Source of the DNA: Actinomycetota bacterium
GTDB lineage: Bacteria > Actinomycetota > Actinomycetes > Nanopelagicales > Nanopelagicaceae
Assembly: GCA_016870975.1 (NCBI GenBank)
Contig: VGAE01000009.1
Coordinates: forward strand, 1-53,442
Direction of reading: 5' to 3'
DNA: 53,442 bases
Shown here: positions 19,367-26,901 of the stretch, in pieces
Layout of the letters: every line of letters starts with the position of its first letter
Position numbering within the stretch: the stretch's first letter is position 1
Program-made: the position numbers and the translations under genes
Notes under the pieces: generated by a model
Databases searched by the model: none
What the model was told of the DNA's origin: nothing
The model's input: the letters and a program-made list of their open reading frames with translations, nothing else

Positions 19367-20026
19367 ATGATTCGAATTTGCCAAAGTATTCTCAATGCAA
19401 ATTTCGACGATTTACCAAACGAGATTGCCAAGGTAGCCAAATATGCCGATCTTCTACATCTCGACATCATGGATGGAAAATTTGTTCCCAATACGACTTT
19501 TAATCCGCAGTCGGCAAGAAGCATCGTAGAGAATTCTCCACTACCTGTTGATTTGCATCTTATGATTTCCGAGGCGGACAGAATGGTTCTGCCGTACACC
19601 AAAATGAATGCCGCGAGTATCTCGGTACATTTAGAGGCCCTCAGCGATCCGCGTGCAACTCTCCGGCTGATTAGAGATTCTGGGAAACGGGCAGCTCTTG
19701 CTATTAAACCCGGTACACCTATCGAATCCGTGGAACCTTATCTGCAAGATCTAGACATGATTCTCGTTATGACGGTCGAGCCGGGTTTCGGTGGACAACG
19801 TTTTATCTCTGAGATGATGCCAAAAGTGAGCCTAGCCAGAAAGTGGTTGACCCAGAATGGATTAAACGAAAAGTGGATTCAAGTGGATGGCGGGATTAAT
19901 GAGACCACAATACGTGAAGCTTTTCTTGCAGGAGCTGACACTTTTGTGGCTGGCTCTGTGGTCTATAAATCCTCTGACCCCGGGGGAATGGTCGCAAAAC
20001 TTAGAAGTTGCGCAACAGGGGAATAA
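19367..20026 (+). CDS. rpe: ribulose-phosphate 3-epimerase
   Basis: 219 residues, TIM barrel. It interconverts ribulose 5-phosphate and xylulose 5-phosphate. SILNANF, LHLDIMDGKFVPN (metal His/Asp), VDLHLMI and MTVEPGFGGQRF are conserved, and the second metal Asp is in IQVDGGIN. It has its own leaderless box. Its 3' end overlaps the convergent serB by 26 bases. Confidence 0.98.
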   Translation: MIRICQSILNANFDDLPNEIAKVAKYADLLHLDIMDGKFVPNTTFNPQSARSIVENSPLPVDLHLMISEADRMVLPYTKMNAASISVHLEALSDPRATLRLIRDSGKRAALAIKPGTPIESVEPYLQDLDMILVMTVEPGFGGQRFISEMMPKVSLARKWLTQNGLNEKWIQVDGGINETTIREAFLAGADTFVAGSVVYKSSDPGGMVAKLRSCATGE

Positions 20027-20633
20027 GTTCAGTTAACGAGTGGGAAATTTCCTTATCTGCCGCATCTCGAAGGGCCGGTTTAGCTTTATAGGCGATACCC
20101 AAACCGGCGGCTCGAATCATTTCGATATCGTTGGCGCCATCTCCGATTGCTATGGTCTCTGCTAGTGGAATTTCAGTGAGTGCGGCAAAATCTATGAGCG
20201 CCTCTGCTTTAGCGGCTGCATCGATAATTCTGCCAACGAGCTTCCCAGTCAGGAACCCATCTTTTTCTTCAAGTTGATTGGCCCTTATGAAATCTAATTT
20301 GGTGGGTAGGCCCAGAGCCGATACGGCCTGCATAAACCCACCAGAGACAGCGCCAATGGGAATCGCTTTCAATCTGCAGAATTCAATCAATTCCAAAGCG
20401 CCATCTGAGAATCGAATCTCTTCGGCCAATTTTTCAAAGACTTTGACCGATAAACCAGATAGGTACGAAACTCTTTTCTGCAGAGCAGCCACAAAGTCCA
20501 TCTCTCCAGCCATAGCTCGTTCGGTAATTTCCCTTACTTCGCTATCGCGTCCTGCTTCACGGGCTAGAAGATCTATTACTTCATCTTGAATCAAAGTTGA
20601 ATCTAGATCCAGTAGAACAAGTCGGTAGGTCAC
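20001..20633 (-). CDS. serB: phosphoserine phosphatase (HAD catalytic domain only)
   Basis: 210 residues from GTG 20633. It dephosphorylates phosphoserine, the last step of serine synthesis. The HAD motif is DLDSTL with nucleophile Asp9 and Asp11, then AVSGGF, a lysine in K.KAEALIDF, and GDGANDIEM. Mycobacterial SerB2 carries N-terminal ACT domains in the same chain; here the preceding gene encodes an ACT-like domain and overlaps as GTGA. The conserved linker residues RLVLLDLDST follow directly. It is convergent with rpe. Confidence 0.95.
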   Translation of the reverse strand: MTYRLVLLDLDSTLIQDEVIDLLAREAGRDSEVREITERAMAGEMDFVAALQKRVSYLSGLSVKVFEKLAEEIRFSDGALELIEFCRLKAIPIGAVSGGFMQAVSALGLPTKLDFIRANQLEEKDGFLTGKLVGRIIDAAAKAEALIDFAALTEIPLAETIAIGDGANDIEMIRAAGLGIAYKAKPALRDAADKEISHSLTELIPLLRNF

Positions 20634-20884
20634 TTTTCACCCTCTTGAATCTCAATCGCGACATCGAATTTCAATGGTTCCATAACTTTTCTGACATCTT
20701 CGAGAATTGCGGGGATGTGTGCCGGATCGCAATTTATGAGAATAGCTATTATCGAATGATCTGCGATATCAATTCTCTGCTTTTCTAAGACTTCGTGCAG
20801 AAATGGGATGAGCGCCTGAAGCATCAGAGTGTCGCCACTTGGTTTTAACGGTCCAGAGGCGAGAATAAGAACCTGACGTTTCAC
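20630..20884 (-). CDS. ACT-like domain protein, detached regulatory domain of SerB
   Basis: 84 residues from GTG 20884. The pattern (LQALIPFLHEVLEKQRID, then SIIAILINCD, then FDVAIEIQE) resembles the first ACT domain of mycobacterial SerB2, including the closing DVAIE. Its stop overlaps the serB start by 4 bases, so the two products are made together. In SerB2 the ACT domains bind amino acids and control oligomeric state; whether this free domain still does so is inference. It lacks a second ACT domain. Confidence 0.75.
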   Translation of the reverse strand: MKRQVLILASGPLKPSGDTLMLQALIPFLHEVLEKQRIDIADHSIIAILINCDPAHIPAILEDVRKVMEPLKFDVAIEIQEGEK

Positions 20885-20892
20885 CGCCGGAG

Positions 20893-20900
20893 TTTATAAC
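20893..20900. promoter_or_regulatory. shared bidirectional -10 between the ACT/serB and ABC genes
   Basis: TTTATAAC reads TATAAC on the plus strand (20895-20900) and TATAAA on the minus strand (20898-20893). The minus box is eight bases before GTG 20884, which is nearly leaderless. The plus transcript would begin about 14 bases before ATG 20921. Two divergent units thus seem to share one AT core. Confidence 0.5.
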
Positions 20901-20920
20901 GGCACGGATGAAGGGCTGGG

Positions 20921-21709
20921 ATGCAGAGACTTTTGGGGCTCGATGAAGTTGAAGTTTTCCGAGATGCGAAACGGATTCTTGGTCCTATTTCGTGGGAACT
21001 TCTGTCAGGCCAGCGTTGGGTAGTTCTTGGTCCAAATGGCGCGGGAAAGACGACTTTTCTGCAGTTGTTAGGCGCTTTGATTCACCCCACCAAGGGTAGG
21101 GTTGAAATTCTCGGCGCAAAATTGGGGCAGGTTGACCTCTTTGATCTACGTCCAAGAATTGGAATTTCATCAAGTGCATTAAGTGAGTTGTTGCCGAGCG
21201 AGGAGAGAGTAGTCGATTTAGTCCTCGCAGCAGCATATGCAATAACTGGAAGATGGTTAGAGGAATATGACCTCTGGGACGAATCCAGAGCGAAGGCTCT
21301 TCTGGATATTTTTGGAATCAGAGAATTGGGCCCTAGAAGATTTGGAACTCTAAGTGAAGGTGAACGTAAACGTGCCATGATTGCTCGATCGCTAATGTCG
21401 GATCCGGAAGTTCTCTTGCTTGACGAGCCAGCAGCAGGACTTGATCTTGGAGGTAGAGAGGATATTTTAGGAAGAATCTCAAGGTATTTAGATGAAGAGA
21501 ACGCTCCCGCCTCGGTCATAGTGACACACCATATTGAGGAAATACCTAGAGGTACGACACATGTAGCGCTGCTGAAGAACGCGGAGCTATTTTCTAGCGG
21601 ACCAATACAAGATACGTTGACATCAGATAATCTTAATATGGTTTTTGGAGTTAAAGTGAAATTGAGTTTCGATGGAGAACGATATTGCGCGACCTCTGAT
21701 GCTCTTTGA
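20921..21709 (+). CDS. stand-alone ABC transporter ATP-binding protein
   Basis: 262 residues. Walker A is GPNGAGKTT at 37-45, the signature LSEGERKR, and Walker B VLLLDEP, followed by switch His in VTHH. It resembles the ATPase next to serB2 in mycobacteria (Rv3041c by memory), which also has no adjacent permease. No membrane partner is encoded here, so the substrate cannot be stated. It overlaps the ung start by 38 bases. Confidence 0.9.
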   Translation: MQRLLGLDEVEVFRDAKRILGPISWELLSGQRWVVLGPNGAGKTTFLQLLGALIHPTKGRVEILGAKLGQVDLFDLRPRIGISSSALSELLPSEERVVDLVLAAAYAITGRWLEEYDLWDESRAKALLDIFGIRELGPRRFGTLSEGERKRAMIARSLMSDPEVLLLDEPAAGLDLGGREDILGRISRYLDEENAPASVIVTHHIEEIPRGTTHVALLKNAELFSSGPIQDTLTSDNLNMVFGVKVKLSFDGERYCATSDAL

Positions 21710-22349
21710 TCTAGTCCCTCCGCCCTGGAGAGATACGTTGATGGATGAAGTTGAGCGAATTAACGATATTGGTCGTGAATTGGCGAGAAGAGCAGATTCG
21801 GGCGAGCGGATTTTGCCGGATCGTGCGCACGTTTTTAGAGCTCTAGAAATACCGCCTGAATCTGTAAAGATTCTAATCATTGGGCAAGATCCATATCCAA
21901 ATGTTTCGGACGCTTGTGGCTTGGCTTTCTCAGTTAAATCACGAAGTTCTGGCCTTCCTGGATCACTTCTCAATATTCAAAAGGAGATCATTACTGATAT
22001 CGGTTCGACCACGACCAGCGATGGGGATTTAAGTCGGTGGGCCGATCAAGGCGTTATGCTGCTAAATCGAGTGCTTACTGTCAGAGCGGGAGATAGTGGC
22101 TCGCATGGCGATCTAGGTTGGCAGAAAGTTACGGAGAAGATTGCTCGGAAGTTAGCTGATTTAGATCGTATTGCAATTCTCTGGGGTAACACTGCAAAGG
22201 AGCTTGCCCCGCTATTTCCGCCGGAGAACGTTATTATCGGAGTTCATCCCAGCCCGCTTTCCGCGCACCGAGGTTTTCTTGGCTCGAAACCATTTTCAAA
22301 GGCTAATGAAATGCTTAAATCTAAAAACTTTTCAAGCATACATTGGTAA
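21672..22349 (+). CDS. ung: uracil-DNA glycosylase, family 1
   Basis: 225 residues. It excises uracil from DNA. The catalytic GQDPYP is at 71-76 with Asp73, and the His loop is HPSPLSAHRGF. The start at 21672 keeps ARPLMLFDLVPPPW, which aligns with ARPL...GW of mycobacterial Ung; ATG 21699 is an alternative with less overlap. The start lies inside the ABC gene, so coupling is likely. A strong hairpin follows the stop. Confidence 0.96.
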   Translation: MENDIARPLMLFDLVPPPWRDTLMDEVERINDIGRELARRADSGERILPDRAHVFRALEIPPESVKILIIGQDPYPNVSDACGLAFSVKSRSSGLPGSLLNIQKEIITDIGSTTTSDGDLSRWADQGVMLLNRVLTVRAGDSGSHGDLGWQKVTEKIARKLADLDRIAILWGNTAKELAPLFPPENVIIGVHPSPLSAHRGFLGSKPFSKANEMLKSKNFSSIHW

Positions 22350-22350
22350 A

Positions 22351-22381
22351 AAATGAGCCCGGCGATTAACCGGGCTCATTT
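22351..22381. terminator. 12-bp hairpin terminator between ung and the purine permease
   Basis: AAATGAGCCCGG (22351-22362) pairs perfectly with CCGGGCTCATTT (22370-22381) around a 7-base loop. On the minus strand the stem runs into six T, a canonical terminator for the permease gene; on the plus strand the U-tract is weak, so it may serve both convergent genes unequally. Confidence 0.85.
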
Positions 22382-22388
22382 GATCTGA

Positions 22389-23819
22389 TTATCCGATCCA
22401 GGTTGTTATTGGGTCATTCAAAAAGTAAATCATGAATAGACCCGCGACGAGTAGCAAGAGAGGGTGGATCTCTTTTGCCTTACCTTGGAAGACACGAATA
22501 ACTACATATGAAACAAAGCCTGCACCAATGCCTACCGAAATGTTGTAGGTAAATGGCATCAATATGATTGTTAAGAATGCTGGAATTCCGATTGCGTAAT
22601 CTTCCCAGTCAATTGATTTAATCTGTGTCATCATTAAGAAGCCAACGATTATAAGGGCTGGCACAGCGGCTTCGTAAGGGATGATTTTAACGATTGGCGA
22701 GAGGAAAGTTGTTAGCAAGAAGAGTAGTCCAGTAACTACAGATGCCAACCCGGTTCTTGCACCTTCTCCAACGCCAGATGCCGATTCAATGTATGAGGTG
22801 TTGCTGGAGACCGATGAGGCACCGCCAGCGACAGCTGCAAGCGAGTCGACCAAAAGAATTCGATTTGCATTTGGCGGTGTACCTTCGCGGTCATTAAGTC
22901 CCGCTTCCTGGCCAATCGCAGTCATCGTCCCCATGGTGTCGAAGAAATCTGCCAGAAGTAGTGTGAATACTAGAAGGAGCGCCGTAATTAGCGGAACTCG
23001 TTCGAAAGAGCCAAATAGGCTGAACTGGCCGATCAGACTAAAGTCTGGCGCAGCAACGATATCCGAGGGAACTGCTGGAACATTCAAACCCCAGCCCTTC
23101 GGATTGACATTTGTACCATCAAAATTCGGTCCAATTTTGAAAGCGCTCTCAATTGCTACGGCCAGTATCGTTGAAATTATTATTCCAAGAAGCAGCGCAG
23201 CTTTGACTTTGCGCACCATCAGACCAACCGTGAGAAATAGTCCAAATGCAAAGACCACTACAGGCCAGCCAACCAGTTCTCCACCGTCGCCCAGAGTTAC
23301 TGGCACCGGACCAGCTGAAGTTCGGCGTACGAAGCCGGAATCAACAAGACCAATAAGAGCGATAAAGAGACCGATTCCCACAGAAATCGCAATCTTTAAC
23401 GGTGTTGGAACAGCTCTAAATACCGCGGTCCTGAATCCGGTAAGTACAAGAACGGTGATGATGATTCCTTCGAGAACCACCAATCCCATGGCATCTTTCC
23501 ACGTCATCTGCGAGGCAATTGCTACGGCTACGAAGGTGTTCAATCCAAGGCCGGTTGCCAGCGCTAACGGGAAGTTTGCAATAACTCCCATGAGGATAGA
23601 GAGGACGCCTGCTACTAACGCTGTAGCGGCAGCTATCAGAGCTAGATTTGGAGCGTCTCCACCGCCAATGTATTTTCCATCTCCATCTTTAGCTAGACCG
23701 ATAATTAACGGGTTTAGCGCAACTATGTACGCCATTGTGAAGAATGTAACTACGCCACCGCGTACCTCTTGAGCTACTGAGGATCCGCGCTGAGAGATTT
23801 TGAAGAAGGTATCCAGCAT
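22389..23819 (-). CDS. NCS2-family purine permease (AzgA/PbuG type)
   Basis: 476 residues, with about 12-14 predicted membrane spans. GGVVTFFTMAYIVALNP at the N-terminus, ATGLGLNTFVA, and SGVGEGARTGLASV mark the AzgA-like branch that imports adenine, guanine or hypoxanthine. It fits with apt and tdk nearby in a salvage role. A small hairpin lies before AAAGG in its leader. A long plus-strand ORF lies antisense to it but is a composition shadow. It ends just after the terminator at 22351-22381. Confidence 0.93.
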   Translation of the reverse strand: MLDTFFKISQRGSSVAQEVRGGVVTFFTMAYIVALNPLIIGLAKDGDGKYIGGGDAPNLALIAAATALVAGVLSILMGVIANFPLALATGLGLNTFVAVAIASQMTWKDAMGLVVLEGIIITVLVLTGFRTAVFRAVPTPLKIAISVGIGLFIALIGLVDSGFVRRTSAGPVPVTLGDGGELVGWPVVVFAFGLFLTVGLMVRKVKAALLLGIIISTILAVAIESAFKIGPNFDGTNVNPKGWGLNVPAVPSDIVAAPDFSLIGQFSLFGSFERVPLITALLLVFTLLLADFFDTMGTMTAIGQEAGLNDREGTPPNANRILLVDSLAAVAGGASSVSSNTSYIESASGVGEGARTGLASVVTGLLFLLTTFLSPIVKIIPYEAAVPALIIVGFLMMTQIKSIDWEDYAIGIPAFLTIILMPFTYNISVGIGAGFVSYVVIRVFQGKAKEIHPLLLLVAGLFMIYFLNDPITTWIG

Positions 23820-23820
23820 T

Positions 23821-23849
23821 TTCTACCTTTCACCTCATCAAAGGATGAG
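23821..23849 (-). promoter_or_regulatory. hairpin plus ribosome site in the purine permease leader
   Basis: In the minus-strand RNA CUCAUC-CUUU-GAUGAG (23849-23834) sits just upstream of AAAGG. The bases CCUUU around the loop are complementary to AAAGG. This could mask the ribosome site. It does not match the known purine riboswitch core. The rest of the 112-base gap to yczE shows nothing else clear. Confidence 0.35.
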
Positions 23850-23931
23850 AGATCGCTAATTTTTTAACGGTGGTGGTTGCGACACCGTGTGGAGGCGGTC
23901 CACAGGCCAGGGGAAGTCGTAAATCTAGAGG

Positions 23932-24606
23932 CTACTGATCGGAAAGCTGGGCAACGACACGAAAGGAGATAGCAACTGCCTGCCCTATCAGTAGCGCAAA
24001 GAGCGCAGTTCCGAGTCCAATCACCCCACCCAGGGCCCATCCGGTCAAAAGAACTATCAACTCAATAGAGAGCCGGACGCGGCCGATCGGAACTCCGGTA
24101 CGGCGATGAAGCGCGGTCATCCATCCATCTCTTGGCCCAGATCCAAGTCCACACGTTATATACAGTGCAGAGCCAAGTCCGACCAAGGTAATACCGAGGA
24201 ATACATAGAGTATTTCGAAGAAAAAAATTTCCTGATCAGGTATGAATCGCACGCCAACATCAATTGCTGCAGCGATAATCAAAATGTTGGCGATAGTTCC
24301 AAAACCGGGTTTCTCACGTAACGGAATCCAGAGTGACAGAACAAAAAGGCTAACCAGAAGTGTCGCACTTCCAACCGAAATATCTAGTTGCTTGGCAACC
24401 CCCTGCGACAGGACAGTCCAAGGAGAGTTGCCGATATTAGAGACTATTAGCAAAGAATCTCCAATGCCAAAGAGAAATAGTCCCAAAACCAGAATCGCAA
24501 ATCTGCGAACTGATAATGACCACGGGGAGTGCGCAGTCCAAGGCGTCTTTGGCACTGTCTTGCTCGGACGTAAAAATGCTCGGAGTGTCCGGAGAAGTTC
24601 TTCCAT
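23932..24606 (-). CDS. YczE/YitT-like membrane protein
   Basis: 224 residues from ATG 24606; the open frame extends to 24822, but that part lies opposite the DUF554 gene and lacks a hydrophobic pattern. About five membrane segments are seen, with FGIGDSLLIVSNIGNSPW and the YczE-family GLGSGPRDGWMTALHRRTG. Function of the family is poorly known; some members affect export or secretion. It has its own leaderless box and is divergent from DUF554. Confidence 0.85.
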   Translation of the reverse strand: MEELLRTLRAFLRPSKTVPKTPWTAHSPWSLSVRRFAILVLGLFLFGIGDSLLIVSNIGNSPWTVLSQGVAKQLDISVGSATLLVSLFVLSLWIPLREKPGFGTIANILIIAAAIDVGVRFIPDQEIFFFEILYVFLGITLVGLGSALYITCGLGSGPRDGWMTALHRRTGVPIGRVRLSIELIVLLTGWALGGVIGLGTALFALLIGQAVAISFRVVAQLSDQ

Positions 24607-24613
24607 AGCCCCG

Positions 24614-24619
24614 AGAGTA
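24614..24619 (-). promoter_or_regulatory. leaderless -10 box of the yczE-like gene
   Basis: TACTCT on the minus strand, seven bases before ATG 24606, supports the short start. Confidence 0.55.
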
Positions 24620-24652
24620 CTTGAAAATTCATAGGAGTCGTCATGAAGGGCA

Positions 24653-24658
24653 TACACT
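24653..24658 (+). promoter_or_regulatory. leaderless -10 box of the DUF554 gene
   Basis: TACACT, six bases, then ATG 24665. No Shine-Dalgarno precedes that ATG in the right spacing. Confidence 0.55.
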
Positions 24659-24664
24659 GGCGCG

Positions 24665-25390
24665 ATGTTTCCAGGCATTGGTACCATAATTAACGTTACA
24701 GCGATAATCGTTGGTTCTATATTCGGTCGCTTCGGAGGCAATCGAATACCAGAGAGAACTCGCAACTTAATTACCGACGTTCTTGGGTTCATTACTCTGA
24801 TAAGCGCTGGTGCTGCAATCAAAGAACTGTGGAACGGAGAATTGATTAGGAGAACGAACCAGGGTGGACCGATTTTAGCAGTCCTAATCTCACTGATAGT
24901 TGGCGCGGTTCTCGGTTCGTGGATAAATCTTGATTTTCGTCTTACTCAAATGGGAGAGAGTCTCAAGAACAGATTTGCCAAGGATGACAATTCGTTCGTT
25001 GAAGGTTTTGTTACCGCATCACTGCTATTTGTCATCGGTCCGTTAGCCATACTAGGAAGCATGAGCGACGGCATGAACAAAGGTATCGAACAGTTACTTC
25101 TAAAAAGTTCCCTTGATTTCTTTGCTGCGATTGCGTTTAGCGCTGCCTTTGGGCTGGGCGTTCTTCTCTCCTTCATTCCAGTGGGCGTATATCAGGGAGC
25201 TTGGACTGTCATCGCTTTTTTTCTTGGGAATATTCTTAGCGACGCCCAGGTCGCGGCTATGACTGCAGTTGGTGGCGTCTTGCTAATTGGAATTGGGCTA
25301 AAACTTCTTAATATTCGAAGTGTTTCGGTGGGAAATCTCCTGCCGGCCTTAGCCTTCGCTCCGTTACTACTCTTACTGTTTCAGAAATAA
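24665..25390 (+). CDS. DUF554 family membrane protein
   Basis: 241 residues, about six to seven membrane spans. The start MFPGIGTIINVTAIIVGSIF and the later GPLAILGSMSDGMNKG, then VGGVLLIGIGLKLL, are DUF554 (YdfK/YqgA-like) hallmarks. The function is unknown in the family. It is leaderless by the TACACT box and stands alone between divergent yczE and a convergent dehydrogenase remnant. Confidence 0.88.
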   Translation: MFPGIGTIINVTAIIVGSIFGRFGGNRIPERTRNLITDVLGFITLISAGAAIKELWNGELIRRTNQGGPILAVLISLIVGAVLGSWINLDFRLTQMGESLKNRFAKDDNSFVEGFVTASLLFVIGPLAILGSMSDGMNKGIEQLLLKSSLDFFAAIAFSAAFGLGVLLSFIPVGVYQGAWTVIAFFLGNILSDAQVAAMTAVGGVLLIGIGLKLLNIRSVSVGNLLPALAFAPLLLLLFQK

Positions 25391-25391
25391 T

Positions 25392-25589
25392 TCAGAAGGC
25401 CGATGCGTCAATTACAAATCGATACTTATCATCCCTCTTGATAGTTATTTCGTAGGCCATATTTATCTGATCTGGTGTAACAATCTCAACGTCGCTGACT
25501 ATATTTTCTTTGGGACAGAAATCCATCATCTCTTTTAGTTCAGGCATGCCGCAAATCATTGAGCCAGCGATTAGGAGAAAGGGAGCGGA
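25392..25589 (-). pseudogene. remnant of a zinc-dependent alcohol dehydrogenase, C-terminus only
   Basis: A minus-strand frame without a stop from 25589 to TGA at 25392-25394 encodes about 65 residues: LLIAGSMICGMPELKEMMDF, then IVTPDQINMAYEIT and KYRFVIDASAF. This is the end of the YahK/cinnamyl-type alcohol dehydrogenases (GSxxGGxPELQEMLDFC ... YRFVID). The catalytic and cofactor domains are gone. Upstream in this frame is a TGA (25590-25592), and the sequence is the 3' end of tdk in another frame. A 55-residue ORF from ATG 25559 exists, but it is most likely a deletion scar. Confidence 0.75.
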
Positions 25590-26212
25590 TCAATAGATTG
25601 GTGAGCCTGGCCGGAGACTCTGGCTGTGACCTTTCGCATATGATGTCTGCGACAGAGAACTTCGTATGCGATGGTCTCGGCGCCGCCCGTATCACCGACA
25701 ACTACCTGTTCACCTTCGGTAACCATTGCCCCATCGACTGTCCGGGCATTGTGCGTGGCTCTTTCGCCGCACCAGCAGAGAGCTTCCACTTGAAGAGTTT
25801 GCACCCGATCTGCCAGCTCAACCAATCTGGCTGAGCCTGGAAAAAGTCGAGTGCGAAAATCAGTCAAAATTCCAAATGCGTAAACGTCAATTCCTAATCC
25901 ATCAGCTATTCGAGCTAATTGTTCAATTTGTATCGGCGAGTAGAACTGAGCCTCATCGCAAATTACATAGTCAATCTTCGCTCCTTGAGAAAGTTGCTCA
26001 ACGACAAATTTGTGTATGTCGAGATCTTCTTCAACTTCTAAGGCTTCTGAGGTCAGCCCTAATCGCGAAGAAATCTTCCCGGAGCCGGCTCGATCGCGAT
26101 TCGTAAACAGAAGGCCGGTTCTACCCCGACTCTGATGGTTGTGCGCAGTTTGAAGGGCCAAGGTGGATTTACCACTATCCATTGTGCCGCAGTAGTAGAC
26201 GAGTTCAGCCAT
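25571..26212 (-). CDS. tdk: thymidine kinase, type II
   Basis: 213 residues. It phosphorylates thymidine for salvage. The P-loop GTMDSGKST is at 9-17, DEAQF is the catalytic/Walker B segment, and a zinc site is formed by CWC and CRRHH. The tail after CRRHHMRK is longer than needed and overlaps the dehydrogenase remnant. It follows apt after 2 bases on the same strand, forming a purine/pyrimidine salvage pair. Confidence 0.96.
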   Translation of the reverse strand: MAELVYYCGTMDSGKSTLALQTAHNHQSRGRTGLLFTNRDRAGSGKISSRLGLTSEALEVEEDLDIHKFVVEQLSQGAKIDYVICDEAQFYSPIQIEQLARIADGLGIDVYAFGILTDFRTRLFPGSARLVELADRVQTLQVEALCWCGERATHNARTVDGAMVTEGEQVVVGDTGGAETIAYEVLCRRHHMRKVTARVSGQAHQSIDPLPFS

Positions 26213-26214
26213 AT

Positions 26215-26763
26215 TCAGGCTCTCAGGAGAGAAATGACTTCGATACCAGGCTTTGCACGTTGAATTGCTTCACGCCCATTAAGTTGCGAAATTTCGAGAA
26301 GAAATAGATGCGCAGCCGTTTTTGCTCCGGACATATCAACAAGTTCCTGGCAGGCAAGAACGGTTCCACCGGTGGCTAAAACGTCGTCAACTATGACGAC
26401 AACTTTTCCCTTGGTTAGTAAACCTCGATGCATCTCTAGCGCATCAAACCCATACTCAAGTTGATAGTCTTTTCGATGAACATCCCGCGGCAATTTTCCA
26501 GGCTTTCTAACCGTTACAAATCCAGTATTGAGTGCGCGACAGAGCGCACCACCCAAAATAAAGCCACGACTCTCAATAGCTACCAGCGCATCAATCTTCT
26601 GGGGAAGACTTGTTATCGAATTGGCGAGAGCATCTACTACTAAACCAAAGGCGGGGCCATCCGCGAGAAGCGGCGTGATATCTTTAAAAAGTATTCCCGG
26701 CTTTGGATAATCTGGAACGTCCGCAATCAGCGAAAGGGCATTAACTAAACCGCGTTCTGCCAT
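26215..26763 (-). CDS. apt: adenine phosphoribosyltransferase
   Basis: 182 residues. It converts adenine and PRPP to AMP. The PRPP loop VVIVDDVLATGGT is at about 122-134, and the flexible RKPGKLP loop is at 86-92. Preceded by a leaderless box at 26770-26775, it heads the apt-tdk unit. Confidence 0.97.
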   Translation of the reverse strand: MAERGLVNALSLIADVPDYPKPGILFKDITPLLADGPAFGLVVDALANSITSLPQKIDALVAIESRGFILGGALCRALNTGFVTVRKPGKLPRDVHRKDYQLEYGFDALEMHRGLLTKGKVVVIVDDVLATGGTVLACQELVDMSGAKTAAHLFLLEISQLNGREAIQRAKPGIEVISLLRA

Positions 26764-26769
26764 GGTTGG

Positions 26770-26775
26770 AGCATA
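26770..26775 (-). promoter_or_regulatory. leaderless -10 box of apt
   Basis: TATGCT on the minus strand, six bases before ATG 26763. Confidence 0.6.
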
Positions 26776-26795
26776 TCCTCGGTAAAGTAAATCCG

Positions 26796-26879
26796 TGTCC
26801 GAAAGGGGACTTGAACCCCTAATCTCTTTCGAGAACTAGCACCTCAAGCTAGCGCGTCTGCCAATTCCGCCACCCGGAC
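26796..26879 (-). tRNA. tRNA-Leu (anticodon GAG)
   Basis: 84 bases on the minus strand. The acceptor GTCCGGG pairs with TTCGGAC (G-T pairs at the inner end), the anticodon stem CTAGC/GCTAG encloses loop TTGAGGT, and the T-arm has GTTCAAGTC. The long variable arm is TTCTCGAAAGAGA. The discriminator is A; CCA is not encoded. It reads CUU/CUC codons. Confidence 0.95.
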
Positions 26880-26890
26880 TTTAGAAGGCA

Positions 26891-26897
26891 TACTTTA
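26891..26897. promoter_or_regulatory. overlapping -10 boxes for the M20 peptidase and tRNA-Leu
   Basis: TACTTTA reads TACTTT on the plus strand, five bases before ATG 26902, and TAAAGT on the minus strand, 12 bases before the tRNA 5' end. It is a second compact bidirectional core like that at 20893-20900. Confidence 0.45.
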
Positions 26898-26901
26898 GCC
26901 C

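Noticed and set aside
22681-23772. 363-codon ORF on the plus strand opposite the purine permease
   Set aside because: It is rich in Ser, Thr, Pro, Arg and Ala with no recognisable domain, lies wholly antisense to a clear membrane transporter, and has no ribosome site or TANNNT box; a composition shadow.
24643-24693. 16-codon ORF with AGGAG before the DUF554 gene
   Set aside because: If transcription begins at 24665, as the TACACT box suggests, it is not transcribed; it also overlaps the gene in another frame.
24607-24822. N-terminal extension of the yczE-like protein
   Set aside because: The extra 72 residues overlap the divergent DUF554 gene, lack family similarity, and a leaderless box precedes the inner ATG 24606.
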